From Chitinophagales bacterium (GTDB taxonomy: Bacteria; Bacteroidota; Bacteroidia; Chitinophagales; LD1), in contig JAHCHW010000007.1 in the NCBI GenBank assembly GCA_026129525.1, forward strand, positions 196,561 to 260,560: 64,000 nt of DNA, given 5' to 3'. The position numbers and the translations under genes were made by a program. Positions 1 to 13,070 of this stretch are shown in pieces. Under the pieces are notes generated by a model. The model was not told where the DNA came from, searched no databases, and saw nothing but the letters and a program-made list of their open reading frames with translations. Numbering within the stretch: position 1 is the stretch's first letter; the number at the start of each line of letters is the position of its first letter.

Positions 1-776
1 AAATAAAAGTCTTCATCAGGCGAGCCTACATACCAAGGCGTTTGCACACCGTTGGTTAGTTGCTTTACCGATTTATTCACGTTCTTTACAATTCGCACAA
101 ATTCGGTAGTGTCGTTTATATGGTTAATGAGCGACTGTGTAAACGGGCTGTGTCCGTTTTCGCCATCGGAAGCTACTTTGTTGGGGGCAGTGGCAAAGTA
201 AACGGTGGTGTTTGCCGGAAAAGGTTCCTGGTCGGTTAGTCCGGTTGGTAGTCCGGTTAGTTTATTGCCGAAGGGATTATTGCGGCAGGCATCGAGAATG
301 GTAAAGTTAAGCCCGTCTTTTACAACGCTCACTTTGTTCATAATAGCGCTTAAGCGAAAACACTCGGCTTCAATATCGCTTTCAGTTTCCACCACCGCAT
401 CAACGGGCAATATGTAATTCGCATTGTTGTACTGTACTCCATGTCCGGCATAGTAAAACAGGCTCACCCCGGGGTATTTGAGAACAGTATCGGCATACTC
501 GGTAATAGCGCGGTTGGTTTCTCTGCGCCCGAGGTCGGTTTTTAAAAGCACATTGAAATTGTACGACCTTAACACCTCGGCCATTTTCTCGGCATCATTC
601 CTCGGATTGGCAAGCGGATGTTGGCTGTAGTTTCCGTTACCAATTACTAATGCCGTTCGGTTGTTAAAATCTGCCTGAGGAAGGATTTGAGTAACCGTTG
701 CGCTACGGTCTTGCGCGAATGCTGTAAACACGCCCCACAAAAGAAGAAAAACAGAAAGTGTTTTGGGGTTTAGCAT
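1..776 (-). CDS. Secreted caspase-like (peptidase C14) protein, 3' part outside window
   Basis: The minus-strand frame opens at an ATG at 776 and runs off the window start, so about 258 N-terminal residues are seen. Residues 1-22 form a signal peptide ending AFAQ. The caspase-like fold follows: TALVIGNGNY at 41-50 (first strand), YYAGHGVQ with the catalytic His at residue 112, and LDACRNNPF with the catalytic Cys at 164. This His-Gly/Cys dyad defines clan CD peptidases of family C14 (metacaspase or caspase domain). In the family such proteins cleave after Arg/Lys or Asp; substrate and location here are inferred only as periplasmic or extracellular. The C-terminal part, which often carries extra binding modules, is missing, so the total length is unknown. 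The gene is divergent from the reductase at 1101. Confidence 0.85.
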   Translation of the reverse strand, partial: MLNPKTLSVFLLLWGVFTAFAQDRSATVTQILPQADFNNRTALVIGNGNYSQHPLANPRNDAEKMAEVLRSYNFNVLLKTDLGRRETNRAITEYADTVLKYPGVSLFYYAGHGVQYNNANYILPVDAVVETESDIEAECFRLSAIMNKVSVVKDGLNFTILDACRNNPFGNKLTGLPTGLTDQEPFPANTTVYFATAPNKVASDGENGHSPFTQSLINHINDTTEFVRIVKNVNKSVKQLTNGVQTPWYVGSPDEDFY

Positions 777-1050
777 TACAATTTCCTTCTTTCTTTTTGT
801 ACGGATAAATATAAGCGCTTTTGGTTCAGATAAGTCGTTTGCTTATGATTTACGGTGCTACAACAAGAAGATTACTGCGTTGCACTTCGTCCCGCTCGCA
901 ATGAACGTTCTTGGGTGTGTTTTCCTACCGCTGCATCAACACTGTACAGCCTTCACCCGGGTGTTCCTGTGCTAACCCCAACTCGTTACCGAACCCCTCA
1001 TTGCTAAGCATTTCCAAAACAACAGCAGAAACGCCCAATAGTTCCCCCTT
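777..1050. other. Intergenic stretch without a convincing gene
   Basis: Between the divergent caspase-like gene and the reductase gene only short frames without recognisable protein signals occur. A 10-bp palindrome CACCCGGGTG lies at 954-963. Its downstream edge leads into the promoter candidate for the reductase. I see no tRNA, no strong terminator and no repeat. Confidence 0.5.
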
Positions 1051-1080
1051 TTTGAGACTTCCGAACTCTAACTACATTCG
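1051..1080 (+). promoter_or_regulatory. Candidate Bacteroidota-type promoter of the PaaE-like reductase
   Basis: TTTG at 1051-1054 is followed, after 18 bases, by TACATTCG at 1073-1080. This matches the Bacteroidota primary-sigma pattern TTTG / TAnnTTTG with one mismatch and usual spacing. The start codon is 20 bases downstream at 1101. This is motif matching only. Confidence 0.4.
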
Positions 1081-1100
1081 CACCCGCAATAAACAAGCGT

Positions 1101-2186
1101 ATGTCCAAGTTTCACAAACTGAAAGTAAAGGAAGTTAACCGCGAAACAGCCGATGCTGTTTCCGTTTCGTTCGAGGTGCCCCATGAACTCAAAACAGCTT
1201 TTACCTACATCCCCGGTCAATACACCACGCTTAAACTCCTTGTTAACGGGCAACATGTAAACCGTAGCTATTCGTTTTGCAGCAGTCCCTATATAAACGA
1301 GCCTTTTACCATTGCCGTTAAGCGGGTAACGGGCGGGGTTGGGTCCAACTTTATTAACGATAATTTTAAACCCGGCTTAGAGGTAGAAGTAATGGAACCC
1401 ATGGGCAAGTTTCATACGCCTCTCAGCGAAACCAACAGCAAGCATTATGTGTTGTTTGGCGGAGGTTCAGGAATTACCCCCGTTATTTCAATTCTTAAAT
1501 CGGTATTGGTAAAGGAACCTAACAGTACGGTTACGCTTTTTTACGGTAACCGAAACGAGGACAGCGTAATTTTTAAAGAACGCTTACAGCAACTTGCTCA
1601 ACAATATGCAAGCAGGCTGAAGGTAGTTTACATTTATGATGCACCACTTCAACCTCAGCCTTATTCTGGCTATGTGGTAAAAGATATGGCGCTTCGTCTG
1701 CTGCGCGAAAACACCAACCTCAATTTTCAGAATGCCGAGTTTTTCATTTGCGGGCCAACACCTATGATGAAAGAAGTAGAACAAGCACTCGGTGTGTTGG
1801 GTATTCCCAAAGAGAAAACCCACATCGAATATTTTACGGCAAAGGCAGAAGAAGACAAACAGGCTGCGGGTGTGGGCACATCGTCAGCTACCGAAGAACC
1901 CTTTACCGGAGTAGCCTCCGTAAAAATTATTTACGATGGTAACGAGCGCGAACTGAAAGTGAAAGAAAAGGAAACCATTCTCGAAGCAGCGCTCGATGCC
2001 GGTTACGACCCTCCATATTCATGCATGGTTGCTGCCTGCTGCACCTGCCGCGCAAAATTGCTGGAAGGTAAAGTGGCTATGGACGACCGCGAAAGCCTTA
2101 CCGATGCCGAAATTGCAAAAGGCTATGTGCTCACCTGCCAAAGCCATCCTAAAAGCAACCGCATTGTACTCAACTACGACATGTAA
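1101..2186 (+). CDS. Ferredoxin-NAD(P)H reductase, PaaE/HmpX-type (FAD + NAD + 2Fe-2S)
   Basis: This 361-residue protein has the three-domain order of PaaE-type reductases. The FAD-binding barrel carries RSYSF at 55-59. The NAD(P) domain carries GGGSGITP at 120-127 and CGPTPMM at 218-224. A C-terminal plant-type ferredoxin domain has cluster ligands Cys308, Cys313, Cys316 and Cys346. In the family, electrons pass from NAD(P)H through FAD to the 2Fe-2S centre and on to an oxygenase or desaturase; PaaE serves the phenylacetyl-CoA epoxidase PaaABC. No paaABCD genes are in this window, so the partner is unknown and the symbol is withheld. Cytoplasmic. Family call is firm, pathway is not. Confidence 0.88.
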   Translation: MSKFHKLKVKEVNRETADAVSVSFEVPHELKTAFTYIPGQYTTLKLLVNGQHVNRSYSFCSSPYINEPFTIAVKRVTGGVGSNFINDNFKPGLEVEVMEPMGKFHTPLSETNSKHYVLFGGGSGITPVISILKSVLVKEPNSTVTLFYGNRNEDSVIFKERLQQLAQQYASRLKVVYIYDAPLQPQPYSGYVVKDMALRLLRENTNLNFQNAEFFICGPTPMMKEVEQALGVLGIPKEKTHIEYFTAKAEEDKQAAGVGTSSATEEPFTGVASVKIIYDGNERELKVKEKETILEAALDAGYDPPYSCMVAACCTCRAKLLEGKVAMDDRESLTDAEIAKGYVLTCQSHPKSNRIVLNYDM

Positions 2187-2210
2187 TCGTTCATCTTTGA
2201 TGACGAATAC

Positions 2211-3113
2211 CTAATCTTCCTGATTATGCTCAAAATAGGAGTGGAGTATTACACTTAGCATTATAATTCCCGCACCCGCAAAAAACCATCCGTTCAGTTC
2301 CTTGTTTTCGCGAAAAAAAATAAACGCGAGCGCTATGCCGTAAACCGGCTCTAAGTTAATGGCAAGGTTCAGTGTAAATGCCGAAAGATGTTTAAGCGCA
2401 TTAAGCGAAAGTATAAGCGTTACATGCGTGCATAACACCGCCAGCACAAGCAACAACAGCCAGTCGCTTGTAGTAGGATAAAGTTTGACAGGTTCAAATA
2501 CCCAAATGTAAACCGGCATGAAAACAGTAAGGGCTGCAAACCCCGAAAAAATTTCGTGAAACGATACCACACTGCTTGGCAACTGCTTTACCAATCCTTT
2601 GTTCAGTATGTTAAAGAACGCGCCTACAAAAGCTGCAAGTAGCGCCAGCACAATGCCAACGGTGTACGAATTTTCATCGGTGTAAAAAATAATGCCTATG
2701 CCCGCCATTGCCAATATGCTGTAAAGCATTTCCGCTTTGTTGAATTTCTTTTTGGTAATCAACGGCTCTATAAGCGCAGTAAACAGCGTGGTGGACGAAA
2801 ACAAACTGAGCGTAATACTTACGTTAGAATACTTAATGGCACCGTAAAAGAACAACCAGTGAATCATCAGCAAAATGCCAATGCCTGTAAGCCGCCAAAA
2901 GTTTTCTTTGGAAACACGCAGCGATACACCCATAAACTTTACGTAAAGGAAAAGAGATAAGGATACCAGCAACATTCTGTACCAAACCAGTAACCCTTCG
3001 CTCAGGTCAATTCCCCTGCCCAACACTCCGGTGGCTCCCCATAGTAAAATGGAAAGGTGCATCTGCAAATGCGCTTTCGTAAGTTCCGATTGGGTGTTAT
3101 ACAGCCTGAGCAT
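2211..3113 (-). CDS. EamA/DMT-family inner-membrane transporter
   Basis: About 300 residues, nearly all in hydrophobic segments, giving roughly ten transmembrane helices in two EamA repeats. Recognisable family features are the first helix containing LLWGATGVLGRGI and the following GLLVWYRML, then FYGAIKYSNVSITLSLFSS in the first half and NLEPVYGIALAFIFF near the end. DMT proteins export metabolites such as amino acids; the substrate cannot be read here. The start is uncertain: an upstream ATG at 3164 would add 17 residues without family character and the ATG at 3062 would clip the first helix, so 3113 was chosen. It is convergent with the reductase, with 24 bases between their stops. Confidence 0.85.
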   Translation of the reverse strand: MLRLYNTQSELTKAHLQMHLSILLWGATGVLGRGIDLSEGLLVWYRMLLVSLSLFLYVKFMGVSLRVSKENFWRLTGIGILLMIHWLFFYGAIKYSNVSITLSLFSSTTLFTALIEPLITKKKFNKAEMLYSILAMAGIGIIFYTDENSYTVGIVLALLAAFVGAFFNILNKGLVKQLPSSVVSFHEIFSGFAALTVFMPVYIWVFEPVKLYPTTSDWLLLLVLAVLCTHVTLILSLNALKHLSAFTLNLAINLEPVYGIALAFIFFRENKELNGWFFAGAGIIMLSVILHSYFEHNQED

Positions 3114-3262
3114 GAGCGCGCAAAAATATTGTTTTGGAGTTCTGTTAGTCTGTTGGTTTGTCAAAGTATTCGGTAACCTTACACACTGCCTTTCCGCTTT
3201 ATCATTCTTTCCTTTTATTTGCCCTCTGCGTTCAGCAACGCATTTTTAAATAAATCTGCAAC

Positions 3263-4654
3263 ATGAATTACGATTTAATAGTAATAGGCAGTGGACCGGG
3301 AGGCTATGTAGCTGCCATACGTGCATCGCAACTTGGATTAAAAACCGCTATTGTAGAGAAAGAAAACCTCGGTGGCGTTTGCCTTAACTGGGGTTGTATT
3401 CCCACTAAAGCACTGCTTAAGAGCGCACAGGTGTTTGAATACATTAACCACGCTGCTGATTACGGCATTACGGTTGGAAACCCTAAAGCTGATTTTGCCA
3501 CCATAGTAAAGCGCAGCAGGGGAGTAGCTGATGGCATGAGCAAGGGTGTTCAGTTTTTAATGAAGAAGAATAAGATTGATGTAATTACCGGCACCGGTAA
3601 ACTGAAAAAGGGTAACAAGGTAGAAGTAACCGATGCAACCGGAAAGAAAACAGAATATACCGCCAAACATACCATACTTGCCACCGGAGCACGAAGCAGA
3701 GAGTTGCCCAATGTAAAGCAAGACGGCAAAAAAATAATTGGTTACCGCGAAGCCATGACGTTGCCCAAGCAACCTGAAAGTATGGTGGTAATGGGAAGCG
3801 GAGCCATAGGCATTGAGTTCGCCTACTTTTATGCTGCCCTCGGAACAAAAGTTACAGTGGTTGAGTTTCTCGATAATATTCTCCCGCGCGAGGACAAAGA
3901 TGTATCGAAAGAAATGGAAAAAATACTGAAGAAGAAGGGACTGACCATTCTTACAGGAACAGCGGTTGAAAAAGTAGATACAGCCGGCAAAAAATGCGTG
4001 GTGAGCGCTAAAGCAAAGGACGGCAAGGTGCAACAAATAGAATGCGATGTGGTGCTTTCTGCGGTGGGCATTAGTACCAATATTGAAGGAATAGGCTTGG
4101 AGGAGGTGGGCGTAAAAACCGAAAAAGGACTGGTGGTAACCGATGATTTTTACCGAACTAATGTGCCGGGCGTATATGCCATTGGCGATATAGTAAAAGG
4201 ACCGGCATTAGCGCACATGGCTTCTGCCGAAGGTATTACCTGCGTTGAAAAAATTGCAGGACACAACCCCCAGCCTATTGATTACGGCAACATTCCTTCC
4301 TGCACCTACTGCTCGCCCGAAGTGGCATCGGTAGGGTTAACCGAAGAAGAAGCCAAAGCGAAAGGCTATCAACTTAAAGTGGGTAAGTTTCCGTTTAGCG
4401 CTTCGGGTAAAGCCAGTGCAGCCGGAGCAAAAGAAGGTTTTGTGAAAGTAATTTTTGATGCGCGCTATGGCGAGTGGCTGGGTTGCCACATGGTAGGTGC
4501 CAACGTAACCGAAATGATTGCCGAAGTAGTTGTTGCACGTAAGTTGGAAACCACCGGACATGAAATTATCAAATCGGTTCACCCGCACCCTACCATGAGC
4601 GAAGCCATTATGGAAGCTGCCGCTGCTGCTTATGGCGAGGTAATTCATTTGTAA
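3263..4654 (+). CDS. lpdA: Dihydrolipoyl dehydrogenase (E3)
   Basis: The 463-residue length is typical for E3. The FAD-binding GSGPGGYVAA lies at 9-18. The redox disulphide is GGVCLNWGC with Cys40 and Cys45. The NAD-binding GSGAIGIEFA follows, and the C-terminal interface motif HPHPTMSE (440-447) supplies the catalytic His442 and Glu447. The enzyme reoxidises dihydrolipoamide on E2 of 2-oxoacid dehydrogenases or the glycine cleavage system and makes NADH. It stands alone, without E1/E2 genes; the lipoate ligase at 16101 in the same window would supply the lipoyl groups. Cytoplasmic; all catalytic residues are present. Confidence 0.97.
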   Translation: MNYDLIVIGSGPGGYVAAIRASQLGLKTAIVEKENLGGVCLNWGCIPTKALLKSAQVFEYINHAADYGITVGNPKADFATIVKRSRGVADGMSKGVQFLMKKNKIDVITGTGKLKKGNKVEVTDATGKKTEYTAKHTILATGARSRELPNVKQDGKKIIGYREAMTLPKQPESMVVMGSGAIGIEFAYFYAALGTKVTVVEFLDNILPREDKDVSKEMEKILKKKGLTILTGTAVEKVDTAGKKCVVSAKAKDGKVQQIECDVVLSAVGISTNIEGIGLEEVGVKTEKGLVVTDDFYRTNVPGVYAIGDIVKGPALAHMASAEGITCVEKIAGHNPQPIDYGNIPSCTYCSPEVASVGLTEEEAKAKGYQLKVGKFPFSASGKASAAGAKEGFVKVIFDARYGEWLGCHMVGANVTEMIAEVVVARKLETTGHEIIKSVHPHPTMSEAIMEAAAAAYGEVIHL

Positions 4655-4670
4655 CAGAAAGAAGTTGACT

Positions 4671-5087
4671 ATGCGTTTGTTGGTTAAATTATCGGTTTTG
4701 TGTTTGTTGCTGTCGGGAATATCATCCTGCAAATCTGTTTTTAATTTGGTTTGCCAGCCGTGGAAAATTGAAGAAGTGAAGTTTAACCCCGGTACTGCGG
4801 TACTTACGCCCGAGCAGTTACGCAGCATTGAGCACCAGTTAAAAAACGACTTTGTTTTCCGCTTTCACCCCGATAGTGTATATGTAGTAATAAAGCAGTA
4901 CGATACCATTTATGGCAAGTGGTGGTTAAATGACGATAAGAAAAAAATTATTTCAGTTGTGCAGGGAACTCCCGAGCAGGTTTCGGAAATTGTAAAAATC
5001 AATCGCAAAGAATTTCTGTTTCACCCCCTGCAAGACTTAGGCAGCATACAATACATCCGTTGCACTCCCGCTACAGATAAGAAGTAA
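4671..5087 (+). CDS. Small lipoprotein of unknown function
   Basis: 138 residues beginning MRLLVKLSVLCLLLSGISSC. The lipobox LSGISSC puts the acylated Cys at position 20, so the protein should be anchored in a membrane facing the periplasm. The ATG at 4671 is preferred over an in-frame TTG two codons upstream. The mature part contains PWKIEEVKFNP and a stretch reminiscent of small lipocalin-like lipoproteins (DSVYVVIKQYDTIYGKWWL), but I cannot place it in a family. It begins 16 bases after lpdA, so co-transcription is possible. Its last 17 bases overlap the 3' end of the convergent gene at 5071. Confidence 0.75.
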   Translation: MRLLVKLSVLCLLLSGISSCKSVFNLVCQPWKIEEVKFNPGTAVLTPEQLRSIEHQLKNDFVFRFHPDSVYVVIKQYDTIYGKWWLNDDKKKIISVVQGTPEQVSEIVKINRKEFLFHPLQDLGSIQYIRCTPATDKK

Positions 5088-5619
5088 CATCGGCTATTTT
5101 AAACTCGTTGTTAATAAGCAAAAAGCCGAAAAATTTGCGGTCAACCTTTTTCGGATATACCATAATTACTTCAAGCACCGTCAGCGTTCTGCCATCGGGT
5201 TGGGGCAACTCAAATACGCGCGTATAATCCATTGCTTCGGCACCGCTCCATTTAGTAAAAACATCAGCCGTAATTTTTACAATGTTTTTTTCGTAGTTGT
5301 TCTTTACGTTAAAAACATCGTAGCCGTGGCGGTTGTCATCGGGGCCGCGGTAAACAATGTAAGAGCCAAACGCGGCATAATCTTTTTTCTGTGCTGCCTC
5401 GAAAGTTTTGGTAAGCACATCTGCAAGTATCGGAATAAGCGAAGTATCGCCATGCGGAGCATCAATGGTGTTTACATTCAGGTTGCCGGGCAGGGCAGTC
5501 GAATCCGAAGTAGTTGCTTCGCTCTCTTTCTCTTTTTTACACGATTTGCACGACTGAGATATAAAGGCAACAGATGTAAGCAACAGGGCAACTAACAGTA
5601 TGGTGGTTTTACGATTCAT
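5071..5619 (-). CDS. Lipoprotein of unknown function
   Basis: 182 residues. The N-terminus (MNRKTTILLVALLLTSVAF followed by ISQSCKSC) is a lipoprotein signal with the probable modified Cys at residue 24. A charged, low-complexity linker (KKEKESEATTSDST) leads to a globular domain of about 120 residues of mixed alpha/beta character ending FGFLLINNEFKIADVTSYL. No family recognised. It starts inside the last codons of the acetyltransferase gene (11-base overlap), so the two are probably translationally coupled. Its end overlaps the convergent lipoprotein gene by 17 bases. Confidence 0.75.
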   Translation of the reverse strand: MNRKTTILLVALLLTSVAFISQSCKSCKKEKESEATTSDSTALPGNLNVNTIDAPHGDTSLIPILADVLTKTFEAAQKKDYAAFGSYIVYRGPDDNRHGYDVFNVKNNYEKNIVKITADVFTKWSGAEAMDYTRVFELPQPDGRTLTVLEVIMVYPKKVDRKFFGFLLINNEFKIADVTSYL

Positions 5620-6055
5620 TGTTCACTAATTTTTTTTCCATTACATAATGCGGTACGGTTACTTCGGTAAACTCATCGCTCACAATCTGGTAACCAAGTT
5701 TTTGGTAGAACGGAACAGCGGTTTTACGTGCATGGCAAAACAAGGTATGGCAGTTGTTTTTAAGCGCATATTCTTCGGCTGCTATTGATAACTTACGACC
5801 ATATCCTTTCCTCTGCTGTTCATCGTCAACCGCAACCTGACGCATTTTCATTTTGCCGTTTTCGGACGGGCAAAGCGTTAAGCAGGCAACAATATTTTCT
5901 TCTTCAAACAAACCGATATGTGTGTCGCCCTTATCCTTGCTTAGTTCAGCTTCGGTAAAGGTAAGTCCCAACGGTTGCCGCAAAACTTTGTGGCGCAGTG
6001 CTAATGCCTTGCGGTATTCATCCGTTCCGTAACCGAAAATTTTTAATGCTGCCAT
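5609..6055 (-). CDS. GNAT-family N-acetyltransferase
   Basis: 148 residues with the GNAT core: MRQVAVDDEQQRKGYGRKL, where QQRKGYG (80-86) is the acetyl-CoA pyrophosphate loop (motif A, Q/RxxGxG/A). The later FYQKLGYQIVSDEF is the motif B helix-strand. The ending VPHYVMEKKL resembles ElaA-like acetyltransferases. The family transfers acetyl from acetyl-CoA to an amine; the acceptor is unknown. Cytoplasmic. It overlaps the downstream lipoprotein gene by 11 bases and diverges from the small basic-protein gene at 6131. Confidence 0.88.
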   Translation of the reverse strand: MAALKIFGYGTDEYRKALALRHKVLRQPLGLTFTEAELSKDKGDTHIGLFEEENIVACLTLCPSENGKMKMRQVAVDDEQQRKGYGRKLSIAAEEYALKNNCHTLFCHARKTAVPFYQKLGYQIVSDEFTEVTVPHYVMEKKLVNNES

Positions 6056-6077
6056 CGGGGGCTAATAAAAACAAAAA

Positions 6078-6110
6078 TTGCGATTGCGGTTCGGGAATAT
6101 CTTACCTTCG
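6078..6110 (+). promoter_or_regulatory. Candidate Bacteroidota-type promoter
   Basis: TTG at 6078-6080 and TACCTTCG at 6103-6110 (one mismatch to TAnnTTTG) are separated by 22 bases, just inside the usual range. A second TTG at 6084 gives 16 bases. The downstream start codon is at 6131. Motif evidence only. Confidence 0.35.
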
Positions 6111-6130
6111 GTAGCACAAACCGGAAGGAT

Positions 6131-6499
6131 ATGAAAAGAACTATAATGATTACGATGTTTGTATATGTTGCGTGTTTTTGTGTCGTTGCACAAGCATCTT
6201 CAAAAACCAAAGAAACGCCCGAGGCAAAAGCCAAAGCAATGGTGGAAAAAATAAACACCGTTGTTACGTTAAAGGGGGAGCAGTTTACTAAACTCAACAA
6301 CCTGTTTACCGATTATTACAAAAAGAAAGCTGCAATAGAAGCCGATAGCAGCCTAAAACCTAAAACGAAAGAAGCCAAACTTGCTGCGTTGAAGGACAGT
6401 AAGAATACCGCGATCAAAGGTGTTCTTACGCCCGACCAACTAAAGAAGTGGAAAGATTACCGCAAAAAGGAAAAGGACAAAAAGAAAAAGGGGAAGTAG
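6131..6499 (+). CDS. Small secreted, lysine-rich helical protein
   Basis: 122 residues with a signal peptide ending VVAQA. The mature part is very basic and mostly helical: KAKAMVEKIN, then GEQFTKLNNLFTDYYKKKAA, then LTPDQLKKWKDYRKKEKDKKKKGK. The LTPDQLKKW element resembles LTxxQ motifs of Spy/CpxP-like periplasmic proteins and similar small Bacteroidota proteins, but the similarity is loose. Likely periplasmic; function unknown. The 3' end is built into the hairpin at 6488-6514. Confidence 0.7.
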   Translation: MKRTIMITMFVYVACFCVVAQASSKTKETPEAKAKAMVEKINTVVTLKGEQFTKLNNLFTDYYKKKAAIEADSSLKPKTKEAKLAALKDSKNTAIKGVLTPDQLKKWKDYRKKEKDKKKKGK

Positions 6500-6514
6500 T
6501 TGCCTCTTCCCCTT
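6488..6514. terminator. Hairpin between convergent genes
   Basis: AAGGGGAAG at 6488-6496 and CTTCCCCTT at 6506-6514 form a perfect 9-bp stem with a 9-base loop. It includes the stop codon of the 6131 gene and lies before the stop of the collagen-like gene on the other strand. No long T tract follows, so it is a plausible but not certain bidirectional terminator. Confidence 0.5.
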
Positions 6515-6534
6515 AAGTTGAAATATTGATTGTT

Positions 6535-10524
<3,990 letters not shown>

Positions 10525-10581
10525 TTAAAAAGAGTGCCGAATATAAGATGTATTGAGGTAAACAAAAGTTGCGGGAGCGTG

Positions 10582-11523
10582 TTAACGCGAAATTTCGAAA
10601 ATGTCTTTGTCGTAAACAGCGCGGGTTAAATCAAAATCATCGTTTACCACCGGAATAGTGATTACGGTTGATTCGTTATCGAAACCGAAGTAGAAGGTTA
10701 ACTGCACGGAAAAATCTTTTACATCAGCCGCAGAAAATTTTTCATCAGCTTTAAGCAGTATTACCGTTTTACCATCTTCAATTACCGAAGTGTTGTTGTT
10801 AGAAGCAACCAATTGCATTTCGGGGGTGTAGTCGGGAATTTTAGCTGCCAACGCACTGCGCTTTAGTTTAACTTTTACCGTGCTGATAAGTTTTTCGGAG
10901 GTGCCGTATTTAAGTACTGCCAATAAGTTTTCTTCTTTTCTTTCTTGAATGGGTTTAGTGGCGGTTGCTTTGGAAGTATAACCTATAAAGCGCTTGTCGC
11001 GAACATTCGGAATAGCCACTTTCAAATTGCCGTAGGAGCAGGAAAATACTTCGACCCCATCGCGCAAGCTAAAGCGCTTAAGGTAGTCCTCTTCGTTTTC
11101 TACTCCTTCGTGTATTGCCAACATGGTGTTGTCTTTAAACTGAAGTTCCGTTGCCACAAACTCAGTTTCCCAATGTACATTCTTTGTATCCATTACGCTG
11201 TTGGCGGTTATGTGATATACCTTGTGTTTGTTTAGCGAATCGGCAACGCATATTTCTACCTTGTTTATTTTAAGCAGCAAAGGAATTTTGTTGTTGCCTT
11301 CGTATAAATCAACCAATTCGTAGTATGTATTGCTTTGTTGAATACAGAGCCGCCCGTTTTCGTCATATACTTTTACAAACGAGGTGGAAGTATCGTTATA
11401 CGTTTGGTCTTTCGAAACTTTAATATCTGATGTTTTGCCGTTGCCGGTTTTTTCGCGGCATGAATGCAACAGGAGAAACAAGATATACAACAGTAATACA
11501 GACACAAGGGTTTTAGACTTCAT
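10582..11523 (-). CDS. Lipoprotein of unknown function
   Basis: 313 residues. The N-terminus [22 protein letters not shown] is a lipoprotein signal with the modified Cys at residue 22. The mature part starts with a charged, flexible stretch ([18 protein letters not shown]) and continues as a beta-rich globular region, ending [20 protein letters not shown]. No known family recognised. It starts 11 bases inside folD, so the two are probably one transcript, though a shared function is not implied. Confidence 0.75.
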   Translation of the reverse strand: MKSKTLVSVLLLYILFLLLHSCREKTGNGKTSDIKVSKDQTYNDTSTSFVKVYDENGRLCIQQSNTYYELVDLYEGNNKIPLLLKINKVEICVADSLNKHKVYHITANSVMDTKNVHWETEFVATELQFKDNTMLAIHEGVENEEDYLKRFSLRDGVEVFSCSYGNLKVAIPNVRDKRFIGYTSKATATKPIQERKEENLLAVLKYGTSEKLISTVKVKLKRSALAAKIPDYTPEMQLVASNNNTSVIEDGKTVILLKADEKFSAADVKDFSVQLTFYFGFDNESTVITIPVVNDDFDLTRAVYDKDIFEISR

Positions 11524-12391
11524 GGCGTGCGGCTTTTAGTGTGTTAAGCAGTAGAGAAACAACAGTCATAGGTCCAACACCGCCCGGCACCGGTGTAATG
11601 GCGCTGCATTTAGGTGCTACTTCATTAAACTTAACATCGCCTTTTAAGCGCCACCCGTTTTTAGCGGTACTGTCGGTAACGCGCGTGGTGCCTACATCAA
11701 TTACTACCGCGCCTTCTTTTACCATATCGGCAGTGAGAAATTCGGGTTTGCCTAAAGCCGCAATAATAATGTCGGCTTGCAGGGTTATCTCTTTCAAATT
11801 TTTTGTGCGGCTGTGGCAAACAGTAACAGTGGCATTGCCGGTATTTGATTGTCCGCTCATTAAAATACTCATTGGTCTGCCTACAATATTGCTTCGTCCT
11901 ATTACTACACAATGTTTGCCGGCAGTTTCAATGTTGTAGCGTTCCAGAATTTTAGTAATGCCATAAGGCGTGGCGGAAATGTAGGCAGGCAAGCCGAGTG
12001 TCATTTTTCCTACGTTAACCGGATGAAAGCCATCCACATCTTTTTTGGGGTTAATGCTCATAATTACTTTATCGGCATTGATGTGTTTAGGCAACGGTAA
12101 CTGCACAATAAAGCCGTCCACATCGCTGTTTTCGTTCAGTTTTTTTACTTCGTTCAGAATAAAATCTTCGGTAACCGATGTGTCCTGAAAATGCAATAGG
12201 GTTGATTTAAAGCCCACTTGTTCGCAGGCTTTTACTTTGTGCCCCACATAGGTTAAACTGCCGCCATCGTTGCCCACCAATATAGCTGCCAAATGCGGAG
12301 TTTTTCCGCCTGTTTCTTTAATAGCATCTACCTGCTTTTTTATTTCTGCTTTCAATTCATCGGCTAACTTTTTACCGTCCAGCAACACCAT
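11513..12391 (-). CDS. folD: Bifunctional methylenetetrahydrofolate dehydrogenase / cyclohydrolase
   Basis: 292 residues from the ATG at 12391, which gives the usual N-terminus [14 protein letters not shown]; an in-frame ATG 12 codons upstream gives an atypical extension. Family signatures are [14 protein letters not shown], the NADP-domain motif [14 protein letters not shown], and the C-terminal [12 protein letters not shown]. The catalytic Tyr-x3-Lys pair is in [14 protein letters not shown]. FolD interconverts methylene-, methenyl- and 10-formyl-tetrahydrofolate for purine and formyl-Met synthesis. Cytoplasmic, normally essential. It heads a two-gene unit with the lipoprotein downstream. 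Confidence 0.96.
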   Translation of the reverse strand: MVLLDGKKLADELKAEIKKQVDAIKETGGKTPHLAAILVGNDGGSLTYVGHKVKACEQVGFKSTLLHFQDTSVTEDFILNEVKKLNENSDVDGFIVQLPLPKHINADKVIMSINPKKDVDGFHPVNVGKMTLGLPAYISATPYGITKILERYNIETAGKHCVVIGRSNIVGRPMSILMSGQSNTGNATVTVCHSRTKNLKEITLQADIIIAALGKPEFLTADMVKEGAVVIDVGTTRVTDSTAKNGWRLKGDVKFNEVAPKCSAITPVPGGVGPMTVVSLLLNTLKAARHEV

Positions 12392-12518
12392 TTTTACGTT
12401 CGTTTTTAGTGGGGTGAAAATACCCATGCCCCTTGTATAAACAAAGAAGGAAAGTGTATTTCGAAAGCATTTCTGTAAATTCGTTTTCTATTGACAGAGT
12501 TTTTGTAAAAGTTGATGT

Positions 12519-13070
12519 ATGAAAAAGCATAGTCCCCTTGTTCTCCTCTTGGTTTGTTTAATGGTGTTTTCTTCTTACCGCCCTGCGGAACCTAAACTTC
12601 CGGAAGCTGGGGGCATTAAATGGATGACATGGAAAGAAATGCAGGAAGCGCAAAAGCGCGAACCCCGCAAAGTGTTTGTGGATGTTTATACCGACTGGTG
12701 CGGTTGGTGTAAGCGGATGGACCAAACTACTTTTGTGCACCCCGAGATTGTAAAGTATTTGAACGAGAACTATTACGCCATAAAGTTTGATGCCGAGGAG
12801 AGAGAGAGTATTCGGTTTAAAGGTAAGGATTACAAGTTTGTGGCATCGGGCAACAGAGGTTATAACGAGTTAGCCGCTGAAATTCTGAAAGGCAGAATGA
12901 GTTACCCCACTTCGGTTTACTTAGACGAAAACATGGATTTGCTTTTTCCGGTACCGGGTTACTTAGAGCCTAAAACTTTAGAGCAGGTACTGCATTTTGT
13001 AGGCGAGAATGTTTACAAGCAAATGACCTTCGATATTTTTCAGAAGGACTTTACCGGTAAGATAAAGTAG
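12519..13070 (+). CDS. Secreted thioredoxin-like protein with CGWC active site
   Basis: 183 residues with an N-terminal signal (MKKHSPLVLLLVCLMVFSS) and a thioredoxin fold: VFVDVYTDWCGWCKRMDQTT carries the redox pair Cys61 and Cys64, and the cis-Pro loop is RMSYPTSVYLD. This is the thioredoxin_7 / DUF255-like group of periplasmic thiol proteins. It could act in disulphide exchange or cytochrome maturation; the context gives no partner. Transcribed away from folD. Complete; the active-site residues are intact. Confidence 0.87.
   Translation: MKKHSPLVLLLVCLMVFSSYRPAEPKLPEAGGIKWMTWKEMQEAQKREPRKVFVDVYTDWCGWCKRMDQTTFVHPEIVKYLNENYYAIKFDAEERESIRFKGKDYKFVASGNRGYNELAAEILKGRMSYPTSVYLDENMDLLFPVPGYLEPKTLEQVLHFVGENVYKQMTFDIFQKDFTGKIK

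Noticed and set aside
763..1138. Short plus-strand frames before the reductase
   Set aside because: No protein character; they overlap the start of the caspase-like gene or of the reductase.
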